Positions 9,904 to 19,190 are shown, numbered from the stretch's first letter. The stretch is 64,000 nt of DNA from Rhizobium phaseoli (GCF_003985125.1 NZ_ML133565.1:248001-312000); one strand, 5' to 3'. The notes: generated by a model from the letters alone, not told the origin. Numbers and translations are program-made.

Positions 9904-11112
9904 ATGAGCACTTTCGTGCCAGCCTCACGCGTCTCCAGGATCAAGGTTTCGCCGAGCACGGCGGCGGCGGCGCGCGCCCGCGAGCTGAAGGCGGCCGGCC
10001 GCGACATCGTCGACATGACGGTCGGCGAGCCCGACTTCGATACGCCGGATCACGTGAAGGCAGCGGCCCATGCCGCCATCGACCGGGGTGAAACCAAATA
10101 CACCGCCGTCAACGGCACGCCCTCCCTGCGCAAGGCGATCATCAACAATTTCGAGCGGCGTCTCGGATTGCGATATGGCGATAACGAGATCTGCGTCGGC
10201 GGTGGCGCAAAGCAGATCCTTTTCCTTGCCTTGATGGCCAGCGTCGAGAACGATGCCGAGGTCATCATTCCGGCACCCTATTGGGTCTCCTATCCCGATA
10301 TGGTGATCGCCAACGAGGGCAAGCCGATCATCGTGCAATGCCCGCAGGAGCAGGGCTTCAAGCTGACGCCGGAAGCCCTCGAAGCGGCGATCACGCCGAA
10401 GACCATGTGGTTGATCCTGAATGCGCCGTCGAACCCGACCGGCGCTGCCTATAGCCGCGACGAACTGCACGAACTCGGAAAGGTGCTGCTGCGGCACCCC
10501 GAGATCATGATCCTCTCCGACGACATCTACGATCAGGTCTGGTTCAAGGACGAGCCGATGACGACGCTGGTCGCAGCTGTGCCGGAACTGAAGGATCGGG
10601 TGCTCCTCACGAACGGCGTGTCGAAATCCTACGCCATGACCGGTTGGCGCATCGGTTACGGAGCGGGGCCGGCTCCCCTGATCGCGGCGATCAACAAGCT
10701 GCAATCGCAGATGTCGTCCTGCCCGTCTTCAGTCAGCCAGGCGGCGGCCGCGCATGCGCTCGCCTCCGACCAGGGCTTCGTCACCGACAGCGTCAAGGTC
10801 TACAAGGAGCGCCGCGACTATGCCTGCCGGCGTCTGAACGCCGTGCCGGACCTGTCGTGCCTGGTGCCGGACGGGGCCTTCTACCTCTTTCCCAACTGCG
10901 CCGGCGTGATCGGCCGGAGGACGCCTGAGGGCAAGGTGATCGAGACGGACCTCGACTTCGTCCTCTATCTCCTCGACGGCGTCGGCGTGGCGGCCCTGCA
11001 GGGCGCGGCCTACGGCCTATCGCCGTATTTCCGCCTGTCGATCGCCACTTCGATGGACGCCATCACCGAAGCCTGTGATCGCATCGAGCGGGCGGTCGGC
11101 GAATTGCGTTGA
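9904..11112 (+). CDS. PLP-dependent aminotransferase, class I (aspartate aminotransferase-like)
   Basis: 402 residues, cytoplasmic. Fold-type I features in order: an N-terminal SRVSRIKVSPS segment like bacterial AspC/AatA, VGEPDFDTP, the GGGAKQ cofactor-phosphate region, NAPSNPTG, the SDDIYDQ aspartate that contacts the pyridine nitrogen, the Schiff-base lysine in NGVSKSYAMTGWR (Lys241), and the substrate-carboxylate arginine in FRLSIA near the C-terminus. It lies 27 bp after livF, so it is probably in the same operon and may transaminate the imported compound or a product of it. The preferred amino donor is not predictable. Confidence 0.9.
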   Translation: MSTFVPASRVSRIKVSPSTAAAARARELKAAGRDIVDMTVGEPDFDTPDHVKAAAHAAIDRGETKYTAVNGTPSLRKAIINNFERRLGLRYGDNEICVGGGAKQILFLALMASVENDAEVIIPAPYWVSYPDMVIANEGKPIIVQCPQEQGFKLTPEALEAAITPKTMWLILNAPSNPTGAAYSRDELHELGKVLLRHPEIMILSDDIYDQVWFKDEPMTTLVAAVPELKDRVLLTNGVSKSYAMTGWRIGYGAGPAPLIAAINKLQSQMSSCPSSVSQAAAAHALASDQGFVTDSVKVYKERRDYACRRLNAVPDLSCLVPDGAFYLFPNCAGVIGRRTPEGKVIETDLDFVLYLLDGVGVAALQGAAYGLSPYFRLSIATSMDAITEACDRIERAVGELR

Positions 11113-11187
11113 ATTCTGCAGCAGGCGGGAGGGGCTTGCGCGTTTCCCGCCCGAGGTCTTAGGTTCCGTAAACCGAAGCTTGAGGCC

Positions 11188-12126
11188 ATGAGCGTAGATT
11201 TCAGAAAACTGCGAAGTTTCGTCAAGATCGTCGATACCGGCAGCGTTTCGCGCGCAGCCGCCCTGCTTCGCACCGCTCAGCCTGCGCTCTCCCAGCAGAT
11301 CGCCGCGCTGGAGGCCCATTTCAAGCACAAGCTTCTGATCCGAAGCAATGTCGGCATCACCCCGACCGAGGCCGGCCTGATCCTCTATCGGCATGCCCAG
11401 CTGATGCTGAAGCAGATCGATCAGGCGCAGACCGATATCAACCAGTCCGCAAAGTCGGTGGCCGGACGGGTATCGATCGGGCTTGCGACCTATTCGACGT
11501 CGAGCGCCTTGTCGCTGCCGATCCTGAAGGAAATGAAAGCCCGTCATCCCGACGTCGTCGTCCACATAAACGACAGCTTCGGCCATATCCTCAGCGAACT
11601 CATCATGACCGGCAAGATGGACATGGCGCTGATCTATGCCGCAGACCCCATCAAAGGGGTGACGCTCCAGCCGCTGTTCCGGGAGCAGATGTTCCTGGTA
11701 TCACCGCCGGGGGCGGAATTGCCCGGCGACCCGTCCGAGCCTCTGCCGCTTGCATCGGTCGATGCCCTGCCGCTGCTGCTGCCCAGCAAAGGCCATCTGC
11801 TTCGCCGGCTCATCGACGAAGCGTTCGCCCGCGCCCGCGCCCATCCGCAAGTGCTGTCGGAGATCGAGTCGGTGCCGGCGCTCGACGCCGCGGTACGGGA
11901 AGGGCTGGGCTCCACCATCCTTCCGGCATCGGTGGTGACCGAAACCTCCTATTTCGCCGGCACGCAGGTGCGGGCGCTGACCAAGCCCGTCATCGAAGCC
12001 ACCGTCTCCCTCTGCGTCTCCGACCATCTGCCTCTGTCCGAGCCGGCGCTCGCGGCGCGGGCCGTCCTGCTGGAGATCGTTGCGAAGCTGATGAGCAGCC
12101 AGCATCAGGGTATCAAGACGGTTTAG
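11188..12126 (+). CDS. LysR-family transcriptional regulator
   Basis: 312 residues. The N-terminal winged helix-turn-helix is typical: KLRSFVKIVDTGSVSRAA, then AQPALSQQIAALE. The effector domain of about 210 residues begins GRVSIGL. It lies between the importer/aminotransferase operon and the hyu operon, on the same strand. Both operons carry a LysR-type ATA-N9-TAT box in a shared upstream element, so this protein is the natural candidate regulator. Its effector would then be the transported compound or an intermediate. That is inference. Confidence 0.93.
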   Translation: MSVDFRKLRSFVKIVDTGSVSRAAALLRTAQPALSQQIAALEAHFKHKLLIRSNVGITPTEAGLILYRHAQLMLKQIDQAQTDINQSAKSVAGRVSIGLATYSTSSALSLPILKEMKARHPDVVVHINDSFGHILSELIMTGKMDMALIYAADPIKGVTLQPLFREQMFLVSPPGAELPGDPSEPLPLASVDALPLLLPSKGHLLRRLIDEAFARARAHPQVLSEIESVPALDAAVREGLGSTILPASVVTETSYFAGTQVRALTKPVIEATVSLCVSDHLPLSEPALAARAVLLEIVAKLMSSQHQGIKTV

Positions 12127-12153
12127 AGCCGACCCGTTTTTCAACCGCCTGCC

Positions 12154-12168
12154 ATAAGCAAACCCTAT
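12154..12168 (+). promoter_or_regulatory. LysR-type box (ATA-N9-TAT) before the hyu operon
   Basis: ATA-AGCAAACCC-TAT, extended to a CCATA...TATGG dyad, lies 112 bp before the hyuA-like start. It is followed by GGCGGCAGA and TGTGTTAGCCA, matching the element upstream of the importer operon at 5090. The shared block covers about 40 bp, far more than the box alone. Confidence 0.6.
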
Positions 12169-12279
12169 GGCGGCAGACGGCAACTGTGTTAGCCAAGCCG
12201 GTCGCCGATCACCTAACCTCCTCAGCAGACATAAGGGTCTCCGAAACCGCATGAGACCAACGGTTGCTTCGAGGGAAAC

Positions 12280-14343
12280 ATGGCAAAACTGGCTTTCGAC
12301 ACTGGCGGCACCTTCACCGACTTCGCATTGCTTGATGACAATGGCGATCTCCATCTGCACAAGGTGCTGAGCACGCCGAAGAACCCGGCGGAAGCGGTCG
12401 TGCAGGGCGTGTCGGAACTCCTGGAACAGTTCTCCTCCGCCATCTCGATCGAACGTCTGCAGGTCTTGGGTGCGACGACGGTGGTGACGAATGCTGTGCT
12501 GGAGCGCAAGGGCGTCGAGACCAGCTTCATCACCACCGATGGCTTTCAGGATATGCTTCGCATCCGCAACGAAGGCCGCTACGACCTCTACGATCTCAAC
12601 ATCAAATATCCGGAGCCGCTGGTCACGCGGTCGAACAGCTATGGCGCCGTCGAGCGCATCGCGGCCGATGGCGAGGTGATGACCGAACTCAAGGAAGAGA
12701 CCGTCCGTGAAATTGCGTCGCATCTGAAGAAGAAGGGCATCCGTTCCGTCGCCGTGTGCCTGCTGCACGCCTATAAATATCCGCAGCACGAACAGCGTGT
12801 GGCAGCCCTCCTGCGCGAGGAAGACCCCGATATTTTCGTCTCGTTGTCGTCGGAGGTCTGCCCTGAGATGCGGGAATTCGACCGCGCCTCGACGACGGTC
12901 GTCAATGCCTATACCCGCCCGCAGATGGCCGGTCACGTCGCTCATCTTCAGCGCGAATTCGCCACCAAAGGCATCGACCGCCAGGTTCTCTGGATGACCT
13001 CGTCGGGCGGCCTGGTGCCGAGCCGGCGCGCCGCCGAACTTCCCGTCCGCCTGATCGAATCCGGTCCCGCAGCTGGCGCCGTCGCCGCCGCCGAATTCGG
13101 CCGCATTGCCGGCGAGGGAAGCGTGCTTTCCTTCGACATGGGCGGCACCACCGCGAAGCTTTGCCTGATCCCGAACGGCGAGCCGACGGTCGGAACGGAC
13201 CTTGAGGTCGCTCACTATCAGCGTTTCCGCAAGGGCTCCGGCTTCCCGCTGAAGATCCAGTCCATCCAGATGATCGAAATCGGCGCCGGCGGCGGGTCGA
13301 TCGCGGCAAAGAACCCGCTGGGTCTTCTCGATGTCGGCCCGCATTCGGCGGGCGCGATGCCGGGTCCGGCGGCCTATCAGCGCGGCGGCACGCAGCCGAC
13401 GGTCACCGATGCGGATATCCTGCTTGGCTATATGGGGACGGAGTCCTTCGTCGGTGGTTCCTTCAAAGTGTCGAAGGACGCGGCGCGCGAAGCGATGGCC
13501 GCACTTGCCAAGTCGCTCGATGTCAGCGTCGACCGCTGCGCCTGGGGCATTCACGATCTCGTCAATGAATCCATGAGCAAGGCGGCGGCCATGCATGCCA
13601 CCGATCTCGGTGTCGATCCGCGGTCGCTGCCGATGGTGGCATTCGGCGGCGCGGGCCCGGTGCATGCCTACGGCATCGCCTGCAAGCTCGGCATCAAGCG
13701 CATCATCTGCCCGACGGGGGCAGGCGTCACCTCGGCCATCGGCCTGCTGATCGCGCCGGTCGCCGTCGATCTCTCCGCAAGTCATCCGATGCCGGTCGAC
13801 AATTGGGATGTCGCCGCGGTCGACCGTCTGCTGGACGATCTGGCTGCGCAGGGCGCCGAGGTGGTTTCCGCCGCCGGCATCGCCAAGGAGACGATCACCA
13901 ACCGCTACACGGTCGACATGCGCCATGTTGGCCAGGGGCACGAGATCACCGTGGCTCTGCCCGATCGCGGCCTGCCGAAGGAGGAGTTCCTCAAGCAGCT
14001 GCTCGCCAATTTCTACAAGCTCTATCGCGAGCTGTTCGGCCGGACGGTCAACGCGTCGGTCGAGGTCATCACCTGGCGGCTTCGCGCCAGCGGCGAAAAG
14101 GATCGGGTGACCCGGCCTCACGAAGTCAATGCCGCCGATGCGTCGAAGGGGCAGCGCCAGGTCTATTTCCAGGAGCTCGGCGCCTATGCCGAGACGCCTG
14201 TCTACGACCACTACCGGCTTCCGGTGGGGCGCGAATTCGCTGGGCCGGCGATTGTCGAGCAGCGCGAATCCACCGCCGTCGTCGGGCCAAGTGGCGTCTT
14301 CCACGTCGATGCCAACGGCAACCTCGTGATCAACATTCAGTAA
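12280..14343 (+). CDS. Hydantoinase/oxoprolinase family subunit A (HyuA-like)
   Basis: 687 residues, the full family length. It has the actin-like ATP-binding signature DTGGTFTD at residues 7-14, the adenosine/phosphate loops GPAAGA and SFDMGGTTAK, and conserved FGGAGPVHA near residue 450. Family members are the ATP-hydrolysing subunit of N-methylhydantoin amidohydrolase, 5-oxoprolinase and acetophenone-type carboxylases, working with a HyuB-type partner. That partner follows 11 bp downstream. Substrate is undetermined; a cyclic amide or lactam is the usual class. Confidence 0.92.
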   Translation: MAKLAFDTGGTFTDFALLDDNGDLHLHKVLSTPKNPAEAVVQGVSELLEQFSSAISIERLQVLGATTVVTNAVLERKGVETSFITTDGFQDMLRIRNEGRYDLYDLNIKYPEPLVTRSNSYGAVERIAADGEVMTELKEETVREIASHLKKKGIRSVAVCLLHAYKYPQHEQRVAALLREEDPDIFVSLSSEVCPEMREFDRASTTVVNAYTRPQMAGHVAHLQREFATKGIDRQVLWMTSSGGLVPSRRAAELPVRLIESGPAAGAVAAAEFGRIAGEGSVLSFDMGGTTAKLCLIPNGEPTVGTDLEVAHYQRFRKGSGFPLKIQSIQMIEIGAGGGSIAAKNPLGLLDVGPHSAGAMPGPAAYQRGGTQPTVTDADILLGYMGTESFVGGSFKVSKDAAREAMAALAKSLDVSVDRCAWGIHDLVNESMSKAAAMHATDLGVDPRSLPMVAFGGAGPVHAYGIACKLGIKRIICPTGAGVTSAIGLLIAPVAVDLSASHPMPVDNWDVAAVDRLLDDLAAQGAEVVSAAGIAKETITNRYTVDMRHVGQGHEITVALPDRGLPKEEFLKQLLANFYKLYRELFGRTVNASVEVITWRLRASGEKDRVTRPHEVNAADASKGQRQVYFQELGAYAETPVYDHYRLPVGREFAGPAIVEQRESTAVVGPSGVFHVDANGNLVINIQ

Positions 14344-14354
14344 GGCGAATTCCG

Positions 14355-16031
14355 ATGTCGAAGACCGCTACCGATTTCAACGATCCGATCAATCTGCAGG
14401 TCATGTGGAACCGCTTGATCTTCATCGCCGATCAGGCCGACAACGTGCTCGGCAAGACGGCCTTCTCGCCGATCGTCCGTGAGAACCACGATTATGTCAC
14501 CGTGCTGCTCGACAGCAAGGGGCGGGCGCTTGCCCAATGCACCTGGTCCATCCCGGTCTTCATCACCTCGCTGCCGGCCGCGGCTCAGAAATATTTCCTG
14601 CCGAAGTTTCCGGCGGAAACGCTTGTCGAAGGCGATGTTCTCGCGACCAACGATCCGGAGATCGGCACCGGCCATCTGCCCGATGTGACGATGATCACGC
14701 CGATCTTCAAGAACGGCAAGGTCGTCGCCTATGCCGGCTCGATCGCTCACCTGCCTGACATCGGCGGAGCGCCGCTTCATTCGGAAGCGAGCGACATTTT
14801 CGAGGAAGGCATCCGTTTCCCGATCGTCAAACTGCACAAAGCCGGCGTTCCCAATCAGGACGTTCTCGACATCATCGCCGCATCGGTGCGGCTGCCGACC
14901 GAAGTCCAGGGCGATCTGGAATCGATGATCGCTGCCAACAATGTCATGGGTCGCGAACTGGTGAAATTCCTCGATGAATATGGCCTCGACGATATCGACG
15001 GCCTCGCCGAAGCGATCCATTCCCGCTCTGAGGCGCAGACCCGCAAGGCGATCAAGGCGTGGCCGAATGGCCGCTATTCGGCCCAGATGACGCTGGACGG
15101 CTACGAGACCGACATCATCTTGAAGGCGACGGTCATCGTCGGCGACGATTCCATCCATGTGGATTACGCCGGCACATCCGATCAGGTTCTCCACTCGATC
15201 AACTGTCGCACCAACTATCGCTACGCCCATTCGGTCTATGCGCTGAAATGCCTGCTCGATCCCGATACGCCGAACAACGAGGGCTGCATCACGCCGATCA
15301 CCGACGACGCTCCGCTTGGCTCCGTTCTCAATCCGGAGCAGTGGACGGCGGGCAATTCCCGCAACTTGATCGGCCATGCGATCCCCTCGCTGATCTTCCG
15401 GGCGCTCGAAGGCGTGGTGCCCGACAAGGTCATGGGCGACAGCGGCGGCGCGCCCATATGGGCGGCCAACTGCGTCGGCCGCCGGGATGACGGTTCGCAG
15501 TACGGATCCGTGCAGAATTTCCATGGCGGCCAGGGGGCTCGTGCGGGATTCGACGGGCTGGATACGCTGAGCTTTCCATCGAACTGCAAAGTGACGGCCG
15601 TCGAAATGTTCGAAATCGCCGTCCCCGTGCTGATGGAGCGCAAGGAGCTCATCGCCGATTCCGGCGGGGCCGGCAAATATCGTGGCGGCCTGGGACAGCG
15701 GGCAATCCTGCGCAATCTCGGACGCTCGGCAATGAACATCTATCTCGCATCCGAGCGTGTCCGGCATCCCTGCTTCGGTGTCGTCGACGGACAGGACGGC
15801 ACGCCGGGCAAGGTCAGCAAGGAAGGCCAGCCGCAATTTCCAAAGGGCAAGGTCGTGCTGAAGACCGGCGAGCGGCTGGAAGTCGAAACGCCGGGCGGCG
15901 GTGGATGGGGCAGGGTGAGCGAGCGACCGGCCGTGCTGATCGAGCAGGATCTTGCCGAAGGCCTGATCACCCCAAAAGCCGCAAAGCTTATATATGGCTA
16001 CAAGGGCGCGGCCGCGGTGGCCGCGGAATAG
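14355..16031 (+). CDS. Hydantoinase/oxoprolinase family subunit B (HyuB-like)
   Basis: 558 residues. The start chosen is the ATG just after the subunit A stop (MSKTATDFNDPINLQVMWNR), which gives the normal HyuB opening. Conserved family segments include the NDPEIGTGHLPDV metal/substrate region near residue 100, GSIAHLPDIGG, and the glycine-rich TPGGGGWG tail. It forms a heteromer with the preceding subunit. The continuous frame extends upstream inside hyuA, but this is antiphase overlap and not protein. Confidence 0.92.
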   Translation: MSKTATDFNDPINLQVMWNRLIFIADQADNVLGKTAFSPIVRENHDYVTVLLDSKGRALAQCTWSIPVFITSLPAAAQKYFLPKFPAETLVEGDVLATNDPEIGTGHLPDVTMITPIFKNGKVVAYAGSIAHLPDIGGAPLHSEASDIFEEGIRFPIVKLHKAGVPNQDVLDIIAASVRLPTEVQGDLESMIAANNVMGRELVKFLDEYGLDDIDGLAEAIHSRSEAQTRKAIKAWPNGRYSAQMTLDGYETDIILKATVIVGDDSIHVDYAGTSDQVLHSINCRTNYRYAHSVYALKCLLDPDTPNNEGCITPITDDAPLGSVLNPEQWTAGNSRNLIGHAIPSLIFRALEGVVPDKVMGDSGGAPIWAANCVGRRDDGSQYGSVQNFHGGQGARAGFDGLDTLSFPSNCKVTAVEMFEIAVPVLMERKELIADSGGAGKYRGGLGQRAILRNLGRSAMNIYLASERVRHPCFGVVDGQDGTPGKVSKEGQPQFPKGKVVLKTGERLEVETPGGGGWGRVSERPAVLIEQDLAEGLITPKAAKLIYGYKGAAAVAAE

Positions 16032-16042
16032 GAGGAGCCGTT

Positions 16043-16852
16043 ATGGGCCTGTTGAACGGAAAGATCGCGCTTGTCACTGGAGCGGGAACGGGCATCGGTC
16101 GCGAGGCCGCGATCCTTCTTGCCGAGGAAGGCGCCACCGTCGTTCTGACCGGCCGCCGGATGGCGCCGCTGCGAGAGGTCGCCGGGCTGATCGAGAAGCG
16201 GCGCGGCAAGGCCTTTACCCGGCCTCTGAACATCGAATCGCGGCAGGAAATCTTCGAAAGCGTGAAGTGGATCAGGGACGGCATCGGTCCGGTCGATATC
16301 CTCGTCAATAATGCCGGCAGCGCGAGCAAGGTACTGAACGCGCGTTTCCTCAGCGAAGAAGAGTGGAACTCCACGGTCAACGTCAACCTGACCGCCGTCT
16401 TCAACCTCACCCAAGCGGTTCTGCCCGATATGATCGCCAATGGCGGCGGCACGGTGATCACCGTCTCGTCGCTTGCCGCACTCAATCCGAACCTCCTGGG
16501 CGGAGCGGCCTATGGCGCTGCCAAGGCCGGGGTGAAGAACTTCATGACCTTCGTCCACAACACCTATCGAAACCAGGGCATCCGGGCGACGACGATCCTT
16601 CCCGGCGAAACCAACACGCCGATCATGGACAACCGCGCACGGCCGCCGCTCGAAAGCGAGCGGTCCGTGATGCTCGATCCACAGGACGTGGCGAGGGCAA
16701 TCGCGCTCTGCGCAAGCCTGCAGAAGGGCGCCGTCATCCCCGAGCTTCACATCTGCCCGACCTTCATGCGGGACACATCGGCCGATATCGAGACCGCGCG
16801 CTGGGTCGGCGCGCCGGCCGATACGCCCGACATGCCGAAATCAAGGAAATAG
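16043..16852 (+). CDS. Short-chain dehydrogenase/reductase
   Basis: 269 residues. Start at the ATG behind a perfect GGAGGAG, 11 bp after hyuB. Classical SDR features: TGAGTGIG nucleotide-binding loop (residues 12-19), NNAG, and the Ser-Tyr-Lys catalytic set with SS in VSSLAAL and YGAAK. The residue after the second beta strand is Arg-rich (TGRR), suggesting NADP(H). It carries a C-terminal extension of about 40 residues past the usual core. Probably oxidises or reduces an intermediate released by the hyu enzymes. Confidence 0.9.
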   Translation: MGLLNGKIALVTGAGTGIGREAAILLAEEGATVVLTGRRMAPLREVAGLIEKRRGKAFTRPLNIESRQEIFESVKWIRDGIGPVDILVNNAGSASKVLNARFLSEEEWNSTVNVNLTAVFNLTQAVLPDMIANGGGTVITVSSLAALNPNLLGGAAYGAAKAGVKNFMTFVHNTYRNQGIRATTILPGETNTPIMDNRARPPLESERSVMLDPQDVARAIALCASLQKGAVIPELHICPTFMRDTSADIETARWVGAPADTPDMPKSRK

Positions 16853-16862
16853 GAGGACAACC

Positions 16863-17564
16863 ATGAACGGCGCAAAGCTGCGCGCCCGGCTGCTGGCCGG
16901 CGAAGCCATCTCGATGTTTACGCCCCATCACTCCTCTTCGGGCCTGGCCGCCCGGCTGGTGGAACTGGGTGCGGATTCGGTCTTCGTCGACTGCGAGCAT
17001 GGCACCTGGAGCTTCGAGGATGTCAGGATGACCTCCCAGATCGTCCGCTCGGTCGGCGGCGCTGCAATCGTGCGCCCGCATTCGCACGAACGTCCGGTCA
17101 TCATCCGCTATTTGAATGCCGGCGCTGACGGGATCATGGTGCCGCTGGTCGAGACATCAGAACAGGCGCGTGCGATTGTCGATGCCGTCCGTTATGCCCT
17201 GCCATCGGATTACGACAAGCGGCTGGTGATCGCCATGGTCGAGACGCAGGATGCGATCGCCAATCTGAACGAGATGCTTCGTGTCGATGGCATCGACGTG
17301 TTCTTCATCGGTCCCGGCGATCTCTCCCAGGATATGGGTTATCCGCCAGCGCCGCCGTTCGGCGAGCCGCGCCCGGCAGCTGTGACGGACGAGGTCGCCC
17401 GCGCCGTTGGGAAGATCCGCGCCGCAGGCAAGATTGCCGGTACGCTCGTGACCGCCGAGGAACTGCCGCATTGGCGGGAAAAGGGCGTGCAGTTTTTCTA
17501 TATTCACTCGGACCCGTTCCTGCGCCGCGGCCTCGCCGGCGTAAGGCAGGCGCTCGCCTCATAG
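16863..17564 (+). CDS. HpcH/HpaI-family aldolase
   Basis: 233 residues, slightly short for the family (about 250). Start behind AGGAGG. The class II pyruvate-aldolase core is visible: VDCEHGTW near residue 40, the metal-binding Glu in MVETQDAI, and Asp in IGPGDLSQDMG. Such enzymes cleave 2-keto-4-hydroxy acids to pyruvate plus an aldehyde. As last gene of the hyu-SDR operon it would finish carbon-chain breakdown of the ring-opened substrate. Confidence 0.88.
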   Translation: MNGAKLRARLLAGEAISMFTPHHSSSGLAARLVELGADSVFVDCEHGTWSFEDVRMTSQIVRSVGGAAIVRPHSHERPVIIRYLNAGADGIMVPLVETSEQARAIVDAVRYALPSDYDKRLVIAMVETQDAIANLNEMLRVDGIDVFFIGPGDLSQDMGYPPAPPFGEPRPAAVTDEVARAVGKIRAAGKIAGTLVTAEELPHWREKGVQFFYIHSDPFLRRGLAGVRQALAS

Positions 17565-17601
17565 CATGGGCGCTCCGTCCATATGGCGGCATTCTTCCGT
17601 A

Positions 17602-18312
17602 TCAGGAGGTCTGGCGAAGCGCCGCGACGACGCGGTCGGCCATGAAAGCGCAGCGGGCGCCATCGAAGGGAAACAGCGCCGAGAAGGCGCCGGAAAGCCG
17701 TTTTTCAATCGACTGGCGCATCATCTTCCGCGCTCGGTGCAGCCGCGTCTTGGCGGTTTCGGGTCTTATGCCGAGATAGGATGCGGCCTCGTAGGTGCTC
17801 ATGCCCTCGACATCCCGCAGCACGAAGATGGCGCGAAAGTCATCCGGCAGTTCGTCGACCGCCTGTTCCAGCAGTTGCCGCGCCTGGCTTCGCGACAGCT
17901 CGGTTTCCGGATCTGTCGCCGATAGCGAGGACGGAAACTGCACGACCTGGCCACCCGCCGACGTCGCCTGCATGTCGATTTCCTCCAGTCCGGTGGTGTT
18001 CTTTTGCGCGCGGACCCGGCCCAGCGCCTCGTTGAGCGTAATTCGGGTCAGCCACGTCGAAAGCTCGGCCTCACCCCGGAATGCCGACAGGCTGGCGAAG
18101 GCTTTGATGTAAGACGCCTGGACGACATCTTCCGCCTCCGCATCATTGCGGATGACGGCACGCGCGGTGCGGAACAGGCGCTGATTGTGACGCTGGATGA
18201 TGGCGCGGATGGCGACCTCGTCGCCGATTTTTGCCAGCGGCAGGAGGTCGGCGTCGGCAAGTGCCGATAGAAGCGGTCGATGTCGTGTGACCGGAACCGG
18301 AATGGCTGTCAT
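17602..18312 (-). CDS. ECF-type RNA polymerase sigma factor
   Basis: 236 residues, longer than most ECF sigmas because of N- and C-terminal tails. Region 2 is visible at about 45-110 (IIQRHNQRLFRTARA, then AEDVVQASYIKAFASL and the STWLTRITLNEAL segment). Region 4 is at about 150-205 (LPDDFRAIFVLRDVEGMSTYEAA, then the TAKTRLHRARKMM helix). Only regions 2 and 4 are present, as in group 4 sigmas. It lies 37 bp after the cupredoxin gene, in a cluster with DUF4142 and cupredoxin genes. No anti-sigma gene is adjacent, so how it is controlled is not visible here. It converges with the aldolase gene. Confidence 0.9.
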   Translation of the reverse strand: MTAIPVPVTRHRPLLSALADADLLPLAKIGDEVAIRAIIQRHNQRLFRTARAVIRNDAEAEDVVQASYIKAFASLSAFRGEAELSTWLTRITLNEALGRVRAQKNTTGLEEIDMQATSAGGQVVQFPSSLSATDPETELSRSQARQLLEQAVDELPDDFRAIFVLRDVEGMSTYEAASYLGIRPETAKTRLHRARKMMRQSIEKRLSGAFSALFPFDGARCAFMADRVVAALRQTS

Positions 18313-18349
18313 GGAAATCTTCGCTGCTCCGTGTTTCCAGGAGTCCGGC

Positions 18350-18661
18350 CTATGGCCGGACCTCCAGTGTACCCGTCATGGCGGGATGAAAGCGGCAGTA
18401 AAAATCGACCGCTCCCGCTCGGCTGATCGTCAGGCGGCTTTCCGATTTCGGCGGCAGATCGATGTCGAAGCTTTTGTCACGCGCCGTTGCCGTATGCCGG
18501 AATATATCATCATTTCGCCAGACGATCACATCGCCGACATGCAGTTCGGCAGGCGTCGCACTGAATTTCATGCCCGTGATGGTGACCTGATATTCCGCCG
18601 CCGATGCTGCCCCGGCCCAAAGTACAAACAGCAGCGGCAGCGATTTCATCGGCAGCTTCAT
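18350..18661 (-). CDS. Periplasmic cupredoxin (amicyanin/plastocyanin-like)
   Basis: 103 residues with a signal peptide ending near ASAAE (residue 23). A complete type 1 copper site can be placed: His56 in RHTAT and the C-terminal loop Cys89-x2-His92-x2-Met95 (FYCRFHPAM). The single-domain length and compact loop resemble amicyanin. It could shuttle electrons in the periplasm or buffer copper. Located 7 bp downstream of the DUF4142 gene, so co-transcribed with it and the sigma factor. Confidence 0.85.
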   Translation of the reverse strand: MKLPMKSLPLLFVLWAGAASAAEYQVTITGMKFSATPAELHVGDVIVWRNDDIFRHTATARDKSFDIDLPPKSESRLTISRAGAVDFYCRFHPAMTGTLEVRP

Positions 18662-18668
18662 CGCAAAC

Positions 18669-19190
18669 CTACTTCATCATCGAGGCAAGATGCTCTGCAT
18701 GCATCTGATGCTGCTTGAACAGGGTCAGGCCCGTTTCCAGGAGCGACTTCAGCTCCTTGTTCTGAGCCGATGGGATCAGCACCGTGGACAGCGCTGAATT
18801 GACCGACTTGTGGTAGGCGACTTCGTTTTCGACATAGGCCTTGTCGAAGGCCGCGCCGTCGAGAGCCTCAAGCGTCTTCAACTCCTTGCTTGCTTGAGCC
18901 GAGAGCGACTGGCTGATCTTGTTGTCTTCGGGCGTCACCTTCAACTTCTTGACGAGGGCGAGCGCCTGGTCATTGACGGCCTTGTGGTCGCGTTCCATGG
19001 TCTTGGCGAATTCGATGACTTCGGCATTCTTGCTTTTCTTCAATGCCTGTTCAGCGGCGGTGACATCGATCTGCCCCGCCGTATAGGCGATATGGGCGAT
19101 CTGAGGGTCGGTCGGCTTGGCATCGGCGGCGAGTGAAATCGTGCCGAGCGAGGCCGCTATCAGCGCTGCACCGAAAATCTGTTTCAACAT
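18669..19190 (-). CDS. DUF4142 exported protein
   Basis: 173 residues with a signal peptide (cleavage about residue 21, SLAAD). The mature part is all-helical. It has the DUF4142 arrangement DPQIAHIAYTAGQIDVTAAE, a KTMERDHKAVND segment, and a C-terminal His/Met-rich tail (HQMHAEHLASMM) reminiscent of ferritin-like four-helix bundles. Function unknown. It heads the three-gene minus-strand cluster with the cupredoxin and ECF sigma genes. Confidence 0.87.
   Translation of the reverse strand: MLKQIFGAALIAASLGTISLAADAKPTDPQIAHIAYTAGQIDVTAAEQALKKSKNAEVIEFAKTMERDHKAVNDQALALVKKLKVTPEDNKISQSLSAQASKELKTLEALDGAAFDKAYVENEVAYHKSVNSALSTVLIPSAQNKELKSLLETGLTLFKQHQMHAEHLASMMK

Noticed and set aside
11701..14304. 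867-codon open frame on the minus strand
   Set aside because: Antisense to the LysR and hyuA-like genes; an artefact of high-GC codon bias, with no domain and no ribosome binding site.
14337..15836. 499-codon open frame on the minus strand
   Set aside because: Antisense to hyuB; composition is the mirror of its codon bias.
17581..17592. Third copy of TATGGCGGCA, as in the LysR-box elements
   Set aside because: Lacks the ATA-N9-TAT dyad and the TGTGTT-GCCA block, and lies between convergent genes; probably chance.
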